From an uncultured Sphingomonadaceae bacterium (lineage in GTDB: Bacteria; Pseudomonadota; Alphaproteobacteria; Sphingomonadales; Sphingomonadaceae), in NCBI GenBank assembly GCA_937995515.1, contig CALKJZ010000014.1, positions 124,001 to 188,000 of the forward strand: a stretch of DNA of 64,000 nucleotides, written 5' to 3'. Below the pieces are notes generated by a model. That model had not been told where the DNA came from and did no database searches. It saw only the letters and a list, made by a program, of their open reading frames with translations. Position numbers and translations under genes: made by a program. Shown piece by piece: positions 44,929 through 54,018 of this stretch (positions are counted from its first letter, which is position 1; every line of letters begins with the position of its first letter).

Positions 44929-46302
44929 TCAGGCCGCAGCCGGCACCTTCTCCCCTTCCAGCCAGGCGTGCAAGGCCCTTCGGGCGCGCGCGGTGATGGC
45001 GCGCTTGCGGTCGTCCCTGCGCGCGGCCGTCTCGAGCGGCGGGAAGAGGCCGAAGTTGATGTTCATCGGCTGGAAGGTCTCGGGGCAGGCGTTCCCGGTG
45101 ATGTGGGCGAGAAGCGCGCCCAGCGCCGTCTCGGGCGGGGGGATCCGCGCCGGTCGCCCTGCCCGCGACTCGGCGATGAACCGCCCGGCAAGCAGGCCGA
45201 TCGCCGCCGATTCCACATAGCCCTCGCAGCCGGTGATCTGGCCTGCAAAACGGATGCGCGGCTCGGCCTTCAGGCGCAGATCGGGGGAAAGCAGCACAGG
45301 CGAGCGGATGAAGCTGTTGCGGTGAAGGCCACCGAGGCGCGCGAAGACCGCCCCCTCGAGCCCGGGGATGGTGCGGAAGATCCGCACCTGCTCGGCGTGG
45401 CGCAGCTTGGTCTGGAAGCCGACCATGTTCCACAATGTGCCCTGCAGATTGTCCTGCCGCAGCTGGACCACGGCGTGCGGGCGCCGGCCCGTTCGCGGGT
45501 CGCTGAGGCCCACCGGCTTCATCGGGCCGAACCGCAACGTGTCGAGCCCCCGCGCGGCCATCACCTCGATCGGCATGCAGCCCTCGAAATAGGGTGTTCC
45601 CTCCCACTCGCGGAACGAGATCGTCTCGCCTTCGCGCAAGGCGGAAACGAACGCCGCATACTGGTCGGCGTCGAGCGGGCAGTTGATATAGTCGCCCCCG
45701 CCTCCCGGATCCGAGCCCCTGTCGTAGCGGGACTGGCGCCACGCGATCCCCATGTCGATCGTCTCGGCATGGACGATGGGGGCAATCGCGTCGAAGAAGG
45801 CAAGATGCGCCTCGCCCGTGCGCGCGGCGATCCATTCGGCAAGGCCCGCCGCAGTCAGCGGGCCGGTGGCGATCAGCACGTCTGCCCAGTCGGGCGAGGG
45901 CGCTGTCACCTCCTCGCGCACGAGGAAGACCAAGGGATGGCCGGCAAGCGTTTCGGTCACGTGCCGGGCGAACACCTCCCGGTCGACCGCCATGGCCGAG
46001 CCGGCCGGCACGCGGGCGCGCTCGCCCGCGGCCATGACGAGGGAGCCCGCCGCGCGCATCTCCTGGTGCAGGAGGCCGACGGCGTTGCGCTCCGCATCGT
46101 CGGAACGGAAGCTGTTGGAGCAGACCAGTTCGGCCAGTCTGTCGGTCTGGTGCGCGGGCGTGGTGGTGACCGGGCGCATCTCGTGCAGCACCACCGGAAT
46201 GCCGCGGGCGGCGAGTTGGAAGGCCGCCTCGGAGCCGGCAAGGCCGCCGCCGATGATGTGGACGGGGCGACTGGCGGGCTCGGCCCCGGAACTGTGAAAC
46301 AC
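44929..46302 (-). CDS. trmFO: Folate-dependent tRNA m5U54 methyltransferase TrmFO
   Basis: 457 residues, GTG start with AAGGAG 6 nt upstream. Uses methylene-tetrahydrofolate and FADH2 to methylate U54 of tRNA, replacing SAM-dependent TrmA. The FAD-binding motif is [15 protein letters not shown] (16-30). Family marks are [23 protein letters not shown] and [13 protein letters not shown] near the end. An AT-rich patch just upstream (46315-46340), unusual for this genome, probably holds its promoter. TrmFO is common in alphaproteobacteria. Confidence 0.97.
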   Translation of the reverse strand: MFHSSGAEPASRPVHIIGGGLAGSEAAFQLAARGIPVVLHEMRPVTTTPAHQTDRLAELVCSNSFRSDDAERNAVGLLHQEMRAAGSLVMAAGERARVPAGSAMAVDREVFARHVTETLAGHPLVFLVREEVTAPSPDWADVLIATGPLTAAGLAEWIAARTGEAHLAFFDAIAPIVHAETIDMGIAWRQSRYDRGSDPGGGGDYINCPLDADQYAAFVSALREGETISFREWEGTPYFEGCMPIEVMAARGLDTLRFGPMKPVGLSDPRTGRRPHAVVQLRQDNLQGTLWNMVGFQTKLRHAEQVRIFRTIPGLEGAVFARLGGLHRNSFIRSPVLLSPDLRLKAEPRIRFAGQITGCEGYVESAAIGLLAGRFIAESRAGRPARIPPPETALGALLAHITGNACPETFQPMNINFGLFPPLETAARRDDRKRAITARARRALHAWLEGEKVPAAA

Positions 46303-46798
46303 CCTTAACTCCTTGACCTTGTTTTACAATATGGTTCCAGACGCGCTTGCCTTCCGCGGCCTTTCGGGCTTTGGGTCGGCGTGCAGGAACTCCGGCGCAA
46401 CGGGGCCGGGCGAGCCCGGGCCGCGACGGGCGGGCCGAGGCTAGCAGGGTCGGGCAAGACGCGCACCCCTGCGGCGAGGCTCGCCCCCGGGGGCGGCGGG
46501 GTTCTTCGCGTGCCGGGCTGGAAGGCTGGCCCGGGCAGGGTCGGCGGAGGGCCGGCGGATTGCTCCGCCGGCCGTGCCGGCCTCGCGCGCGGCCGACGCA
46601 GGCCAGGGGGCTTTGCGTGGCCCGTGCCGCGCGGCTTTCCGCGGCCGTTGCCGCAATCCCTTCCGCGGCCTTTGCCGCAGTCCCTTCCGCGGCCTTTGCC
46701 GCAGTCCCTTCCGCGGCCCGTCCCCCGGTCCGTTCCGCGTGCCTTTCCGGGTTCTTTCCGGTTGGAGCGTGGCCCCCCTCTCGCCTAAGACCGGCGGC
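46303..46798. other. About 500 bp intergenic region with a tandem repeat
   Basis: It separates divergent trmFO and the TauE gene. It contains an AT-rich promoter-like patch near trmFO and a 24-bp tandem repeat (annotated separately). Open frames on both strands are Arg/Ala/Pro-rich repeats without homology signals; I do not call a gene. Confidence 0.6.
46637..46756. repeat. Five-unit 24-bp tandem repeat
   Basis: Units start at 46637, 46661, 46685, 46709 and 46733, each beginning TTCCGCG. The second and third are identical (46661-46684 and 46685-46708). The first differs at two positions and the last two are degenerate. It lies within the intergenic region about 45 bp before the TauE start. 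The unit length is eight codons, so every frame stays open across it. Confidence 0.85.
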
Positions 46799-47719
46799 AT
46801 GGAGATCTACCTCCCGATCGCGGAAATGTCGGTCAACTGGGCGCTCATTGTCGCACTCGGGCTCCTCGTCGGGTTCATGTCGGGCATGTTCGGCGTGGGC
46901 GGCGGGTTTCTCACCACACCGCTCCTCGTGTTTACCGGCATTCCGGCGGCGGTGGCCGTTGCCTCGTCGGCCACGCAGATCACCGGGTCCAGCGTGTCGG
47001 GCGCGGTCGGGCACTACCGGCGGCACGCGGTGGACGTGAAGATGGGCGGCTTTCTGGTGGCAGGCGGGCTTGTTGGAGCCGTGCTCGGCTCGCTGCTGTT
47101 CCGCTGGCTGCAGAAGCAGGGGCAGGTCGATGTGACGATCGGCATCATCTACGTGCTGTTCCTTGCCTCCGTGGGCGGGCTGATGCTGCGCGAATCCGTC
47201 GCCGCCATCCGCGCGGCCGCGCGCGGCGAGCCGCCGGCGCGGCGGGCACGGCGCCCGGTGCGCGGGCTCGATCGCCTGCCGTGGCGGATGCCGTTTCCCC
47301 GCTCGGGTCTCGTGCTCTCGCCGGTTGCGCCCTTCCTCCTCGGCCTGTTCGTTGGCGTGCTCACGCTCATCATGGGCATTGGCGGCGGCTTCGTGATGGT
47401 GCCGGCGATGATCTATCTGCTCGGTATGCCGGCCTCGGTCGTGGTGGGCACCAGCCTGTTCCAGATCGTGTTTGTCTCGGCTGCCGCAACGCTGCTGCAC
47501 GCCACCCAGTCGCAGACCGTCGACATCCTGCTTGCAGCCCTGCTGCTGGTCGGCGGGGTGGTGGGCGCCCAGCTTGGCGCGCGCACCGCCGCACGCCTGC
47601 CAGCCGAGCGGCTGCGCCTGTTTCTCGCGCTCTTGCTCCTCGGCGTGGCTGTCCGCCTGCTGCTGACGCTGACCGTCACGCCGGCCGAGCTCTTTTCCAT
47701 CCAGTCGGCAGCCGGCTGA
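46799..47719 (+). CDS. TauE/SafE-family (DUF81) membrane transporter
   Basis: 306 residues from the ATG at 46799. Eight-helix permease with the internal duplication typical of the family: SGMFGVGGGFLTTPLL in the first half and LIMGIGGGFVMVPAM in the second, joined by a basic cytoplasmic loop (about 140-165). Members export sulfite, sulfoacetate or other organosulfur anions. The next gene, a TIGR02186 protein, overlaps it by one base; this pairing is widespread in alphaproteobacteria, so the two probably work together. Substrate unknown. Confidence 0.9.
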   Translation: MEIYLPIAEMSVNWALIVALGLLVGFMSGMFGVGGGFLTTPLLVFTGIPAAVAVASSATQITGSSVSGAVGHYRRHAVDVKMGGFLVAGGLVGAVLGSLLFRWLQKQGQVDVTIGIIYVLFLASVGGLMLRESVAAIRAAARGEPPARRARRPVRGLDRLPWRMPFPRSGLVLSPVAPFLLGLFVGVLTLIMGIGGGFVMVPAMIYLLGMPASVVVGTSLFQIVFVSAAATLLHATQSQTVDILLAALLLVGGVVGAQLGARTAARLPAERLRLFLALLLLGVAVRLLLTLTVTPAELFSIQSAAG

Positions 47720-48480
47720 TGCGCGGTCTCGCCCTGTTGCTCTTCCTCTGCCTCGCAATTCCCGCGCCCGCGGCGCCGCGGCTGGTGACCGAGCTCTCCC
47801 AGAGCCGGATCGACATTTCCTATCGCTTCGCCGGGGCCGAGCTCCTCGTCTTCGGCGCGATCCAGTATCCCGGCGGCCGCACCCCGCGCGAGGCGCCCGG
47901 CATCGCCATCGTGGTGCGCGGTCCGACAGAGGCCGTGATCGTGCGCGAGAAGGCCCGGGTGGCCGGCATCTGGGTCAACCGCGAGTCGATGCGGTTCGAG
48001 ACCGTGCCCGGCTTCTATGCGGTGGCCACTACCGCCCCGCCGCGCGACCTGCTCGATGAGCGCAACGCCGCCATCTACGAGATCGGCGTGCGCCATCTGC
48101 AGCTTTCGCCTGTCACCAGCGCCGGGCCGGACAAGGTGCGCCACTTCGAGGATGGGCTGGTGGGCGTGCGCGCCCGGCGCGGCCTGTTCGTCGAGCAGCC
48201 CTATGGCGTGCGGATCACCGACGACGTCCTGTTCCGCGCGCGGATCCCCTTTCCCTCGGCCGTGCCCGTCGGGCCCTACCAGGCCGAAATCTACCTCATC
48301 CGCGACGAGCAGGTGCTCGCCCGTGCCACCGCGCCGCTGATCGTCGACAAGTCCGGCTTCGAGCGCGGGATGTGGCTGTTCGCGCACCAACATGGCCTCC
48401 TCTATGGCCTGCTCGCCGTGGGTCTTGCAGTCGGCTCCGGCCTTGCGGCCGGGAATCTGATGAGCCGGCGGGAGGGCTGA
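47719..48480 (+). CDS. TIGR02186-family membrane-anchored protein
   Basis: 253 residues from the ATG at 47719 (TGATG overlap). Signal peptide about 1-19 (MRGLALLLFLCLAIPAPAAP), a periplasmic beta-rich domain (SRIDISYRFAGAELLVFGAI, VVRGPTEAVIVREKARVAGIW), then one C-terminal membrane helix (GLLYGLLAVGLAVGSGLAAG) and a short basic tail. This is the Alph_Pro_TM family, found beside DUF81/TauE permeases. It is likely a periplasmic partner of the upstream permease; the biochemical role is unknown. Confidence 0.85.
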   Translation: MRGLALLLFLCLAIPAPAAPRLVTELSQSRIDISYRFAGAELLVFGAIQYPGGRTPREAPGIAIVVRGPTEAVIVREKARVAGIWVNRESMRFETVPGFYAVATTAPPRDLLDERNAAIYEIGVRHLQLSPVTSAGPDKVRHFEDGLVGVRARRGLFVEQPYGVRITDDVLFRARIPFPSAVPVGPYQAEIYLIRDEQVLARATAPLIVDKSGFERGMWLFAHQHGLLYGLLAVGLAVGSGLAAGNLMSRREG

Positions 48481-48484
48481 GCCG

Positions 48485-51097
48485 GTGGACGGGTGCGCCG
48501 GCCCCGCCATGCCCGGCAGCGCGCCTCCCGCGCGGCAGGTCGCGCGCTGCGACTGGACGCCGCCGGTCTGGCTCGTCGACGAGGCGTGGCTGCGCCTGCG
48601 CCTCGACCCGGAGCGGACCGAGGTGGAGGCCCGGCTCGCGCTGCGCCGCGCCGGCCCGCCCGGTTCCCTGCTGCGGCTCGACGGCGGCGGCCTCGTCACC
48701 CGAAGCCTGCGGCTCGACGGCGTGGCAGCACCCCTGCCGCCCCCCGGGGCGACGCGGGTGGAGCTTGCCCCTGCCGGCGCCAGGGCCCTTCTCGAATCGC
48801 GGGTCGAGATCGCGCCCGCACGCAATCCCGCCGGGCTCGGCCTCCACCTGTGCGGCAGCATCCTCCTCAGCCAGTGCGAGCCGGAAGGGTTCCGCCGGAT
48901 CACCTGGTTCCCGGACCGTCCGGATATCCTCGTGCGCACCCATGTGCGGCTCGAGGCGCTGCGTGCGCGCTTTCCCGTGCTGCTCTCCAACGGCAACCCG
49001 GGCGCCTCAGGCGACCTCGGGGGCGGCTGGCATTTCGCCGAATGGCACGACCCATGGCCGAAGCCCTGCTACCTGTTCGCGCTGGTGGCCGGCCGCCTCG
49101 CCTGCCTCGAGGACCGGTTCGTCGCCCGCTCCGGGCGGGCTGTCGCGCTGCGGCTCTGGGCCGGGGAACGCGAGGTCGGCCGCGGCCGGCACGCGCTGGA
49201 ATCGCTGCGGCGCGCTCTCGCGTTCGACGAGGCGGCGTTCGGCCGCGAGCCGGACCTTGATTGCCACAATCTGGTGGCCGTCCCCGGCTTTGCCTTCGGC
49301 GCGATGGAGAACAAGGGCCTCACCATTCTCAATGCCCGGCATGTTCTTGCCGAGCCGCAGACGTCGACCGATGCCGATCTTGCACGCGTGAGCTCGGTCG
49401 TGGCGCACGAGATCCTGCACAATTGGTCGGGAGCCCGGGTCCCGATCCGGGACTGGTTCCAGCTGGCGCTGAAGGAGGGCCTTACGGTGTGGCGCGAGCA
49501 GCGCTTCGCCGAGAGCCTCGGCGAGGGCCCGGTCGCGCGGCTGCGCGAGGTGGAACAGCTGGACGAGCTGCAGCCCGCCGGCGCGGAGGGCGAGGAGGCC
49601 CTGCCCGCCCGGCCCGAAACCTTTGCCGATGCGCGCGAGCTGCATGCGCCGGCGGTCTATGGCCGGGGTGCCGAGATTGTCGGCATGATTGCCCGGACGG
49701 TCGGCGAGGCGCGCTTCCGCCGCGCGCTCGCGCGCTTTTTCGACCGGTTCGACGGGCGGCCGGTCACGATCGAGGATTTTCTCGGCTGCATGGCTGCAGA
49801 TGGGCTCGACCCGGCCGGCCTCGCGCGCTGGTACGGCGTGCCGGGCACCCCGTTCGTCGTCGTGCACACCCGGTGGGACAAGGCCCGGGGCGAAGCCACG
49901 CTCCACCTGCGGCAGGCAATGCCGCGCGCCGGCCGAAAGGTGCCGCCGTTGCCCATCCCGCTCGACATCGCGCTGTGGAGCCCCGATGGCCGGCTGCTCG
50001 CCGGCCCCGTGCTGCACCTGATGCGCGGGCGCGCGGAGACGCTGCGCTTTCCCGGCGTCGATGCCGAGCCGGTCGCCGCGGTCAACCGCGGCCTGTCTGC
50101 CCCGGTGCGCGTGGTGGCTGACACCGGGGCAGACGCGCTCCTCGTCCTCGCGCGGTTCGAGCGCGATGCCGTGATCCGCTGGCAGGCCCTCGGCGCGCTT
50201 GCGGCCGGCTGCATTCGCGCCCGGCTGGGGGGCGGCTTGGCCGCAGAGGAGGCCGGGCTCGGCGCGCTGCTCACCGATCTCCTTGCCGACGGCGCGGCCG
50301 ATCCGGCGGTCGTCGCCCGTCTTGTGGCGCTGCCGCCGCTCCGGCGGCTTGCGGCCGGCGTGCCGGCGCTCGACCCGGAGGCGCTGCTCGACGCCCGCAA
50401 TGGCCTCGGCGAGGCGCTCGCTTCCCCGCTCGCCGGGCGCGCGGCCGAGGTCTGGCGCGCGTGCCTCTCCGCGCAGCAATCGCTCGACCCGGCCGATGCC
50501 GGGCGCCGCGCGCTCGGCAATGCCGCGCTTGCCTGGCTGGTCGAGACGGGCGGCGCCGAGGCCCTTCGGGCGGCCATGGTCCAGCATGCGTGCGCCGCCG
50601 GGCTCACCGGGCAGCTGGGCGCGCTTGCCGCACTTTCGCATCGCGAGAGCGGGCAGCGCGCAGAGGCGATCGCCGCGTTTCGCAGGCGCCACGCCGATGC
50701 GCCGCACGCGCTCGACCAGCTGCGCGCGGTGCTGGCTGCGGCGCGGCGGCCCGGGGCGGTGGAGGAGGTGGCCGCCCTCGCCGGCGAGCTGGCCGACTGC
50801 GGCGCCGGCGCCGATTCCGTTCACGCCCTCTTCAGCGCCTTCGCGCAGAACCTGCCGGCGCTGTTCCGGGCGGATGGCGCAGGCGTGCGGCTGCTGCTGG
50901 ACGAGGCCGCCCGCCACGCGGCAGACCAGCCGCTGCTCGCCGCCGGCCTTGTGCGGCCGCTTCGGGCATGGCCGCAGTTCGCGCCGCCGCTTGGGCAGAT
51001 GGTGCAGCGGGAGCTTGCCCGCCTCGGCCGGCGGCCGGGCCTGCCGCGGGAGCTTGCGCGCGAGGTGGAAAGGCTGTTGCGATGCGAACGCTGGTGA
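48485..51097 (+). CDS. pepN: Aminopeptidase N (M1 family)
   Basis: 870 residues with a GTG start preceded by GGGAGGG; an ATG at 48509 is an alternative. Zinc aminopeptidase releasing N-terminal residues from peptides. The substrate-binding GAMEN motif is at 272-276. The zinc site is HEILH (H308, E309, H312), with E331 in LALKEGLTVW. The family more often has HEYFHNW, so the HEILHNW variant is slightly unusual. No signal peptide, so cytoplasmic. It follows the TIGR02186 gene by 4 nt and overlaps the next peptidase gene. Confidence 0.94.
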   Translation: MDGCAGPAMPGSAPPARQVARCDWTPPVWLVDEAWLRLRLDPERTEVEARLALRRAGPPGSLLRLDGGGLVTRSLRLDGVAAPLPPPGATRVELAPAGARALLESRVEIAPARNPAGLGLHLCGSILLSQCEPEGFRRITWFPDRPDILVRTHVRLEALRARFPVLLSNGNPGASGDLGGGWHFAEWHDPWPKPCYLFALVAGRLACLEDRFVARSGRAVALRLWAGEREVGRGRHALESLRRALAFDEAAFGREPDLDCHNLVAVPGFAFGAMENKGLTILNARHVLAEPQTSTDADLARVSSVVAHEILHNWSGARVPIRDWFQLALKEGLTVWREQRFAESLGEGPVARLREVEQLDELQPAGAEGEEALPARPETFADARELHAPAVYGRGAEIVGMIARTVGEARFRRALARFFDRFDGRPVTIEDFLGCMAADGLDPAGLARWYGVPGTPFVVVHTRWDKARGEATLHLRQAMPRAGRKVPPLPIPLDIALWSPDGRLLAGPVLHLMRGRAETLRFPGVDAEPVAAVNRGLSAPVRVVADTGADALLVLARFERDAVIRWQALGALAAGCIRARLGGGLAAEEAGLGALLTDLLADGAADPAVVARLVALPPLRRLAAGVPALDPEALLDARNGLGEALASPLAGRAAEVWRACLSAQQSLDPADAGRRALGNAALAWLVETGGAEALRAAMVQHACAAGLTGQLGALAALSHRESGQRAEAIAAFRRRHADAPHALDQLRAVLAAARRPGAVEEVAALAGELADCGAGADSVHALFSAFAQNLPALFRADGAGVRLLLDEAARHAADQPLLAAGLVRPLRAWPQFAPPLGQMVQRELARLGRRPGLPRELAREVERLLRCERW

Positions 51098-54018
51098 TGC
51101 TGGTGGCGGCCTGTGCGGCGGCGCTCGCCTTGCCGCCGGGGGTGCCGGCCGCACGTGCGGCTGCCGGGCCTCCCCAGCCCCCGGCCGGGGCAGCACTGGC
51201 ACCGGCCGTGCCGCTCCGCCAGCTCGTCGAGGCCATCGACATTCCAAGCACCCAGTTCCGGCTCAACAACGGCCTGCGCGTCGTCGTCCACACCGACCGC
51301 AAGGCGCCGCTGGTGCATGTCGGGGTCTGGTATCATGTGGGCTCGCGGGACGAGCCGCTCGGTCGCTCGGGCTTTGCTCACCTGTTCGAGCATATCATGT
51401 TCCGTGGCTCGAAGCACAGCCGTCAGGATCATTTCCGAACGCTCGAAGATGTGGGCGCAACCGATTTCAACGGTACAACCAGCTTCGAGCGAACGAATTA
51501 CTTTCAGACCGTGCCGACGCCGGCTTTGGAGCTTGCGCTGTTCCTCGAATCCGACCGGATGGGATGGCTGCTGCCGGCCCTTTCGCAGGAGGTGCTCGAC
51601 CAGGAGCGGGCAATCGTGATCAACGAGAAGCGGCAGGGCGAAAATGCGCCGGGCGGGCTTGTCCGCGCGGCGCTGCTGCGCGGCCTCTTTCCGCCCAGCC
51701 ATCCCTTCAGCGTCTCGGCCATCGGCCTCGTGCCCGATCTCGAGGCCGCAACCCTCGACGACGCGCGCGACTGGTTCCGCAGCCATTACGGGCCCAACAA
51801 TGCCGTCCTCGTGCTGGCCGGCGACATCGATGCCACGACGGCAAGGCCGATCGTCGAGCGCTGGTTTGGCCAGATCCCGCCCGGGCCCGTGCCCGCGCGC
51901 CCGGCCGTGTGGGTGCCCGACCGGCCCCAGACGACACGCGAGACGCTGGCCGACCAGGTGGCGCAGCCCCGGCTGGTTCGTGCCTGGGCCGTGCCCGGCC
52001 GCGGCACGCCGGGCCTCGGCAGCCTCGACGTGGGGCTTGCAATCCTTGGCAATGGGCCCACTTCGCTCCTCCACGAGGCCCTGGTGCGCGACCGGCGGCT
52101 TCTGGTCTCGGTCTCGGCCGGGCTGCAGACGTTCGAGGGGGTGGGCATGGCCACGATCAGCGCCGAGGTGCGCCCCGGGGTCGATCCGGCCGAAGCCGAG
52201 GCGGCGATCGATGCGGTTCTCGATGCGTTCCGCGCGACCGGGCCCGAACCCGATGCCGTGGCGCGCGTGGCGATGCGCACGGCCGCCGCCACGATCCGCG
52301 GGCTCGAGCGGATTGGCGGCTTTGGCGGCAAGGGCGCGGTGCTCGCCGAGGGGCTTCTTCTCGAGGGCGACCCGGCGGCGTGGAAGCGCGAGCTTGCCGA
52401 GATTGCCGATGCAAGCCCCGAAAGCGTGCGCGCGGCCGTTGCGCGCTGGCTGGGGCCGGGAGACCATCGCATCACCTTGCTTCCGGGGCCGCGTGCGCCT
52501 GCCGAGATCGCCGTGGCGCAGGAGGTGCGGCCGCTGGCATCGCGCGCGCGGCCAGCGCCGGGCCGGTTCCGGCCTCAGGGCGCGCCGTTCGACCGAACCG
52601 CAGGGCCGCCGCCCGGTGGGCCTGCCACGCGGCTTGTTGCGCCTGCAATCGAACATGCGCGACTGGCCAACGGGCTTGCCGTCCGCTTTGCCCGCAACAC
52701 CGCCGTGCCGGTCACCCGCGTGCAGCTCAGCTTTCCCGTCGGCGTGGCAGGCGACAGCGCCGACAGGCCGGGCACGCAGCGCATGCTGCTTGCGCTGTTG
52801 CCCGAGGGCAGCGCGGGCCGGCTCGGCCCGCTCGACGGGCCGGAGATCGCCCGCGCGGCCGAACGGCTGGGCGCAGCCGTCGGTGCAAGTGCCGGGCTCG
52901 ACAGCACGCGCGTGAGCCTCAGCGTGCTCACGCCCAATCTTGCGCCCGCGCTTGCGCTGTTTGCCGATCTCGTGCGCGCGCCCGCCTTCCCGCCCGACCA
53001 GCTCGAGCGCGTGCGCGGCCAGGTGCTGGCAAGCCTTGCCGCCGAGGCCGTCAACCCCTCCGGCATCGCCATGCGGGCTGCGCCCGGGCTGATGTTCGGC
53101 CCTGCCCACCCCTATGGCCGAAGCTTCAGCGGCTCGGGCACGCCCGAAGGCGTGCGCGCCGTCACCCGCGCCGATCTCGTCCGGTTTCACGCCGAGGAGC
53201 TGCGGCCGGCAGAGGCCACACTGCTCGTGGTGAGCGATCTCGAGCCTGCCGCCGTGCTGCCGCTGCTCGAGCGCGCCCTGGGCGACTGGTCGGGCCCCGC
53301 CCCGCGCCCGGCGCCCCCGGCCGCGCCCCCCGCCGCACCCCCCGCCGCACCCCAAGCGCCAGGGCGCGTCATCCTCTTCGACCGGCCGGATGCGCCGCAG
53401 TCGCTCATTCTGGCCGGCGCGCCACTGCCGCTCACCGGCCGCGACGACACGCTCCCGCTCAGCCTTGCCAACGACCTGTTCGGCGGCATGGCAACCGCCC
53501 GGCTCAACCGGCTGCTGCGCGAGGAGAAAAACTGGACCTACGGCGCCTTCTCGCGGGTGACGGTGGCAGCGCGAAACATGCCCTTCCTCATTTCCGCACC
53601 GGTCGAGACGGGGCGCACCGCCGACAGCATTGCCGCGATCCGGGGCCTGCTTGCCGAGCTGCACGGGGCAAGGCCTGCCGAGGCCGACGAGCTCGAACGG
53701 GCACGCCAGGCCTTCATCCGCTCGCTTCCCGGCGATCTCGAGACCGGCGGCGCCTTCCTTGGCGCAATGGAGCGGGCGGTGGTGCTGGCTCGCCCCGACG
53801 ACTGGCTGGAGACGCTGCCGGGTCGTGCGGAGGCCGTCACGCTCGCCGAGGTGCGCGCAGCGCCGCTGCCGCGGCCGGACGAGCTCGTCTTCATCGTGGT
53901 GGGAGACCGCAAGGCCATCGAGCCGCAGCTCAGATCGCTCGGGCTTCCCCTCGAGGTGCGGAATCCGGCGCCGACTCCGGCAGCGGGCGAGGCGCCGAGG
54001 CTGCCAGCTCCGAGATGA
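51082..54018 (+). CDS. Exported double M16 zinc peptidase
   Basis: 978 residues from the ATG at 51082, overlapping pepN by 16 nt. A signal peptide covers about 1-27. The first M16 half carries the inverted zinc motif HLFEH (H100, E103, H104) with downstream VLDQERAIVINEKRQGE. The second half lacks HxxEH and is the usual non-catalytic partner. Near residue 760 a low-complexity PAAP linker (APPAAPPAAPPAAP) separates parts of the second half. Probably a periplasmic insulysin/PqqL-like peptidase. The 3' end overlaps the convergent MFS gene by 89 bp. Confidence 0.92.
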   Translation: MRTLVMLVAACAAALALPPGVPAARAAAGPPQPPAGAALAPAVPLRQLVEAIDIPSTQFRLNNGLRVVVHTDRKAPLVHVGVWYHVGSRDEPLGRSGFAHLFEHIMFRGSKHSRQDHFRTLEDVGATDFNGTTSFERTNYFQTVPTPALELALFLESDRMGWLLPALSQEVLDQERAIVINEKRQGENAPGGLVRAALLRGLFPPSHPFSVSAIGLVPDLEAATLDDARDWFRSHYGPNNAVLVLAGDIDATTARPIVERWFGQIPPGPVPARPAVWVPDRPQTTRETLADQVAQPRLVRAWAVPGRGTPGLGSLDVGLAILGNGPTSLLHEALVRDRRLLVSVSAGLQTFEGVGMATISAEVRPGVDPAEAEAAIDAVLDAFRATGPEPDAVARVAMRTAAATIRGLERIGGFGGKGAVLAEGLLLEGDPAAWKRELAEIADASPESVRAAVARWLGPGDHRITLLPGPRAPAEIAVAQEVRPLASRARPAPGRFRPQGAPFDRTAGPPPGGPATRLVAPAIEHARLANGLAVRFARNTAVPVTRVQLSFPVGVAGDSADRPGTQRMLLALLPEGSAGRLGPLDGPEIARAAERLGAAVGASAGLDSTRVSLSVLTPNLAPALALFADLVRAPAFPPDQLERVRGQVLASLAAEAVNPSGIAMRAAPGLMFGPAHPYGRSFSGSGTPEGVRAVTRADLVRFHAEELRPAEATLLVVSDLEPAAVLPLLERALGDWSGPAPRPAPPAAPPAAPPAAPQAPGRVILFDRPDAPQSLILAGAPLPLTGRDDTLPLSLANDLFGGMATARLNRLLREEKNWTYGAFSRVTVAARNMPFLISAPVETGRTADSIAAIRGLLAELHGARPAEADELERARQAFIRSLPGDLETGGAFLGAMERAVVLARPDDWLETLPGRAEAVTLAEVRAAPLPRPDELVFIVVGDRKAIEPQLRSLGLPLEVRNPAPTPAAGEAPRLPAPR

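Noticed and set aside
46441-46800. Basic repeat protein (RKGLRQRP repeats) on the minus strand
   Set aside because: It exists only because the 24-bp repeat is open in every frame; no conserved motif, no convincing start.
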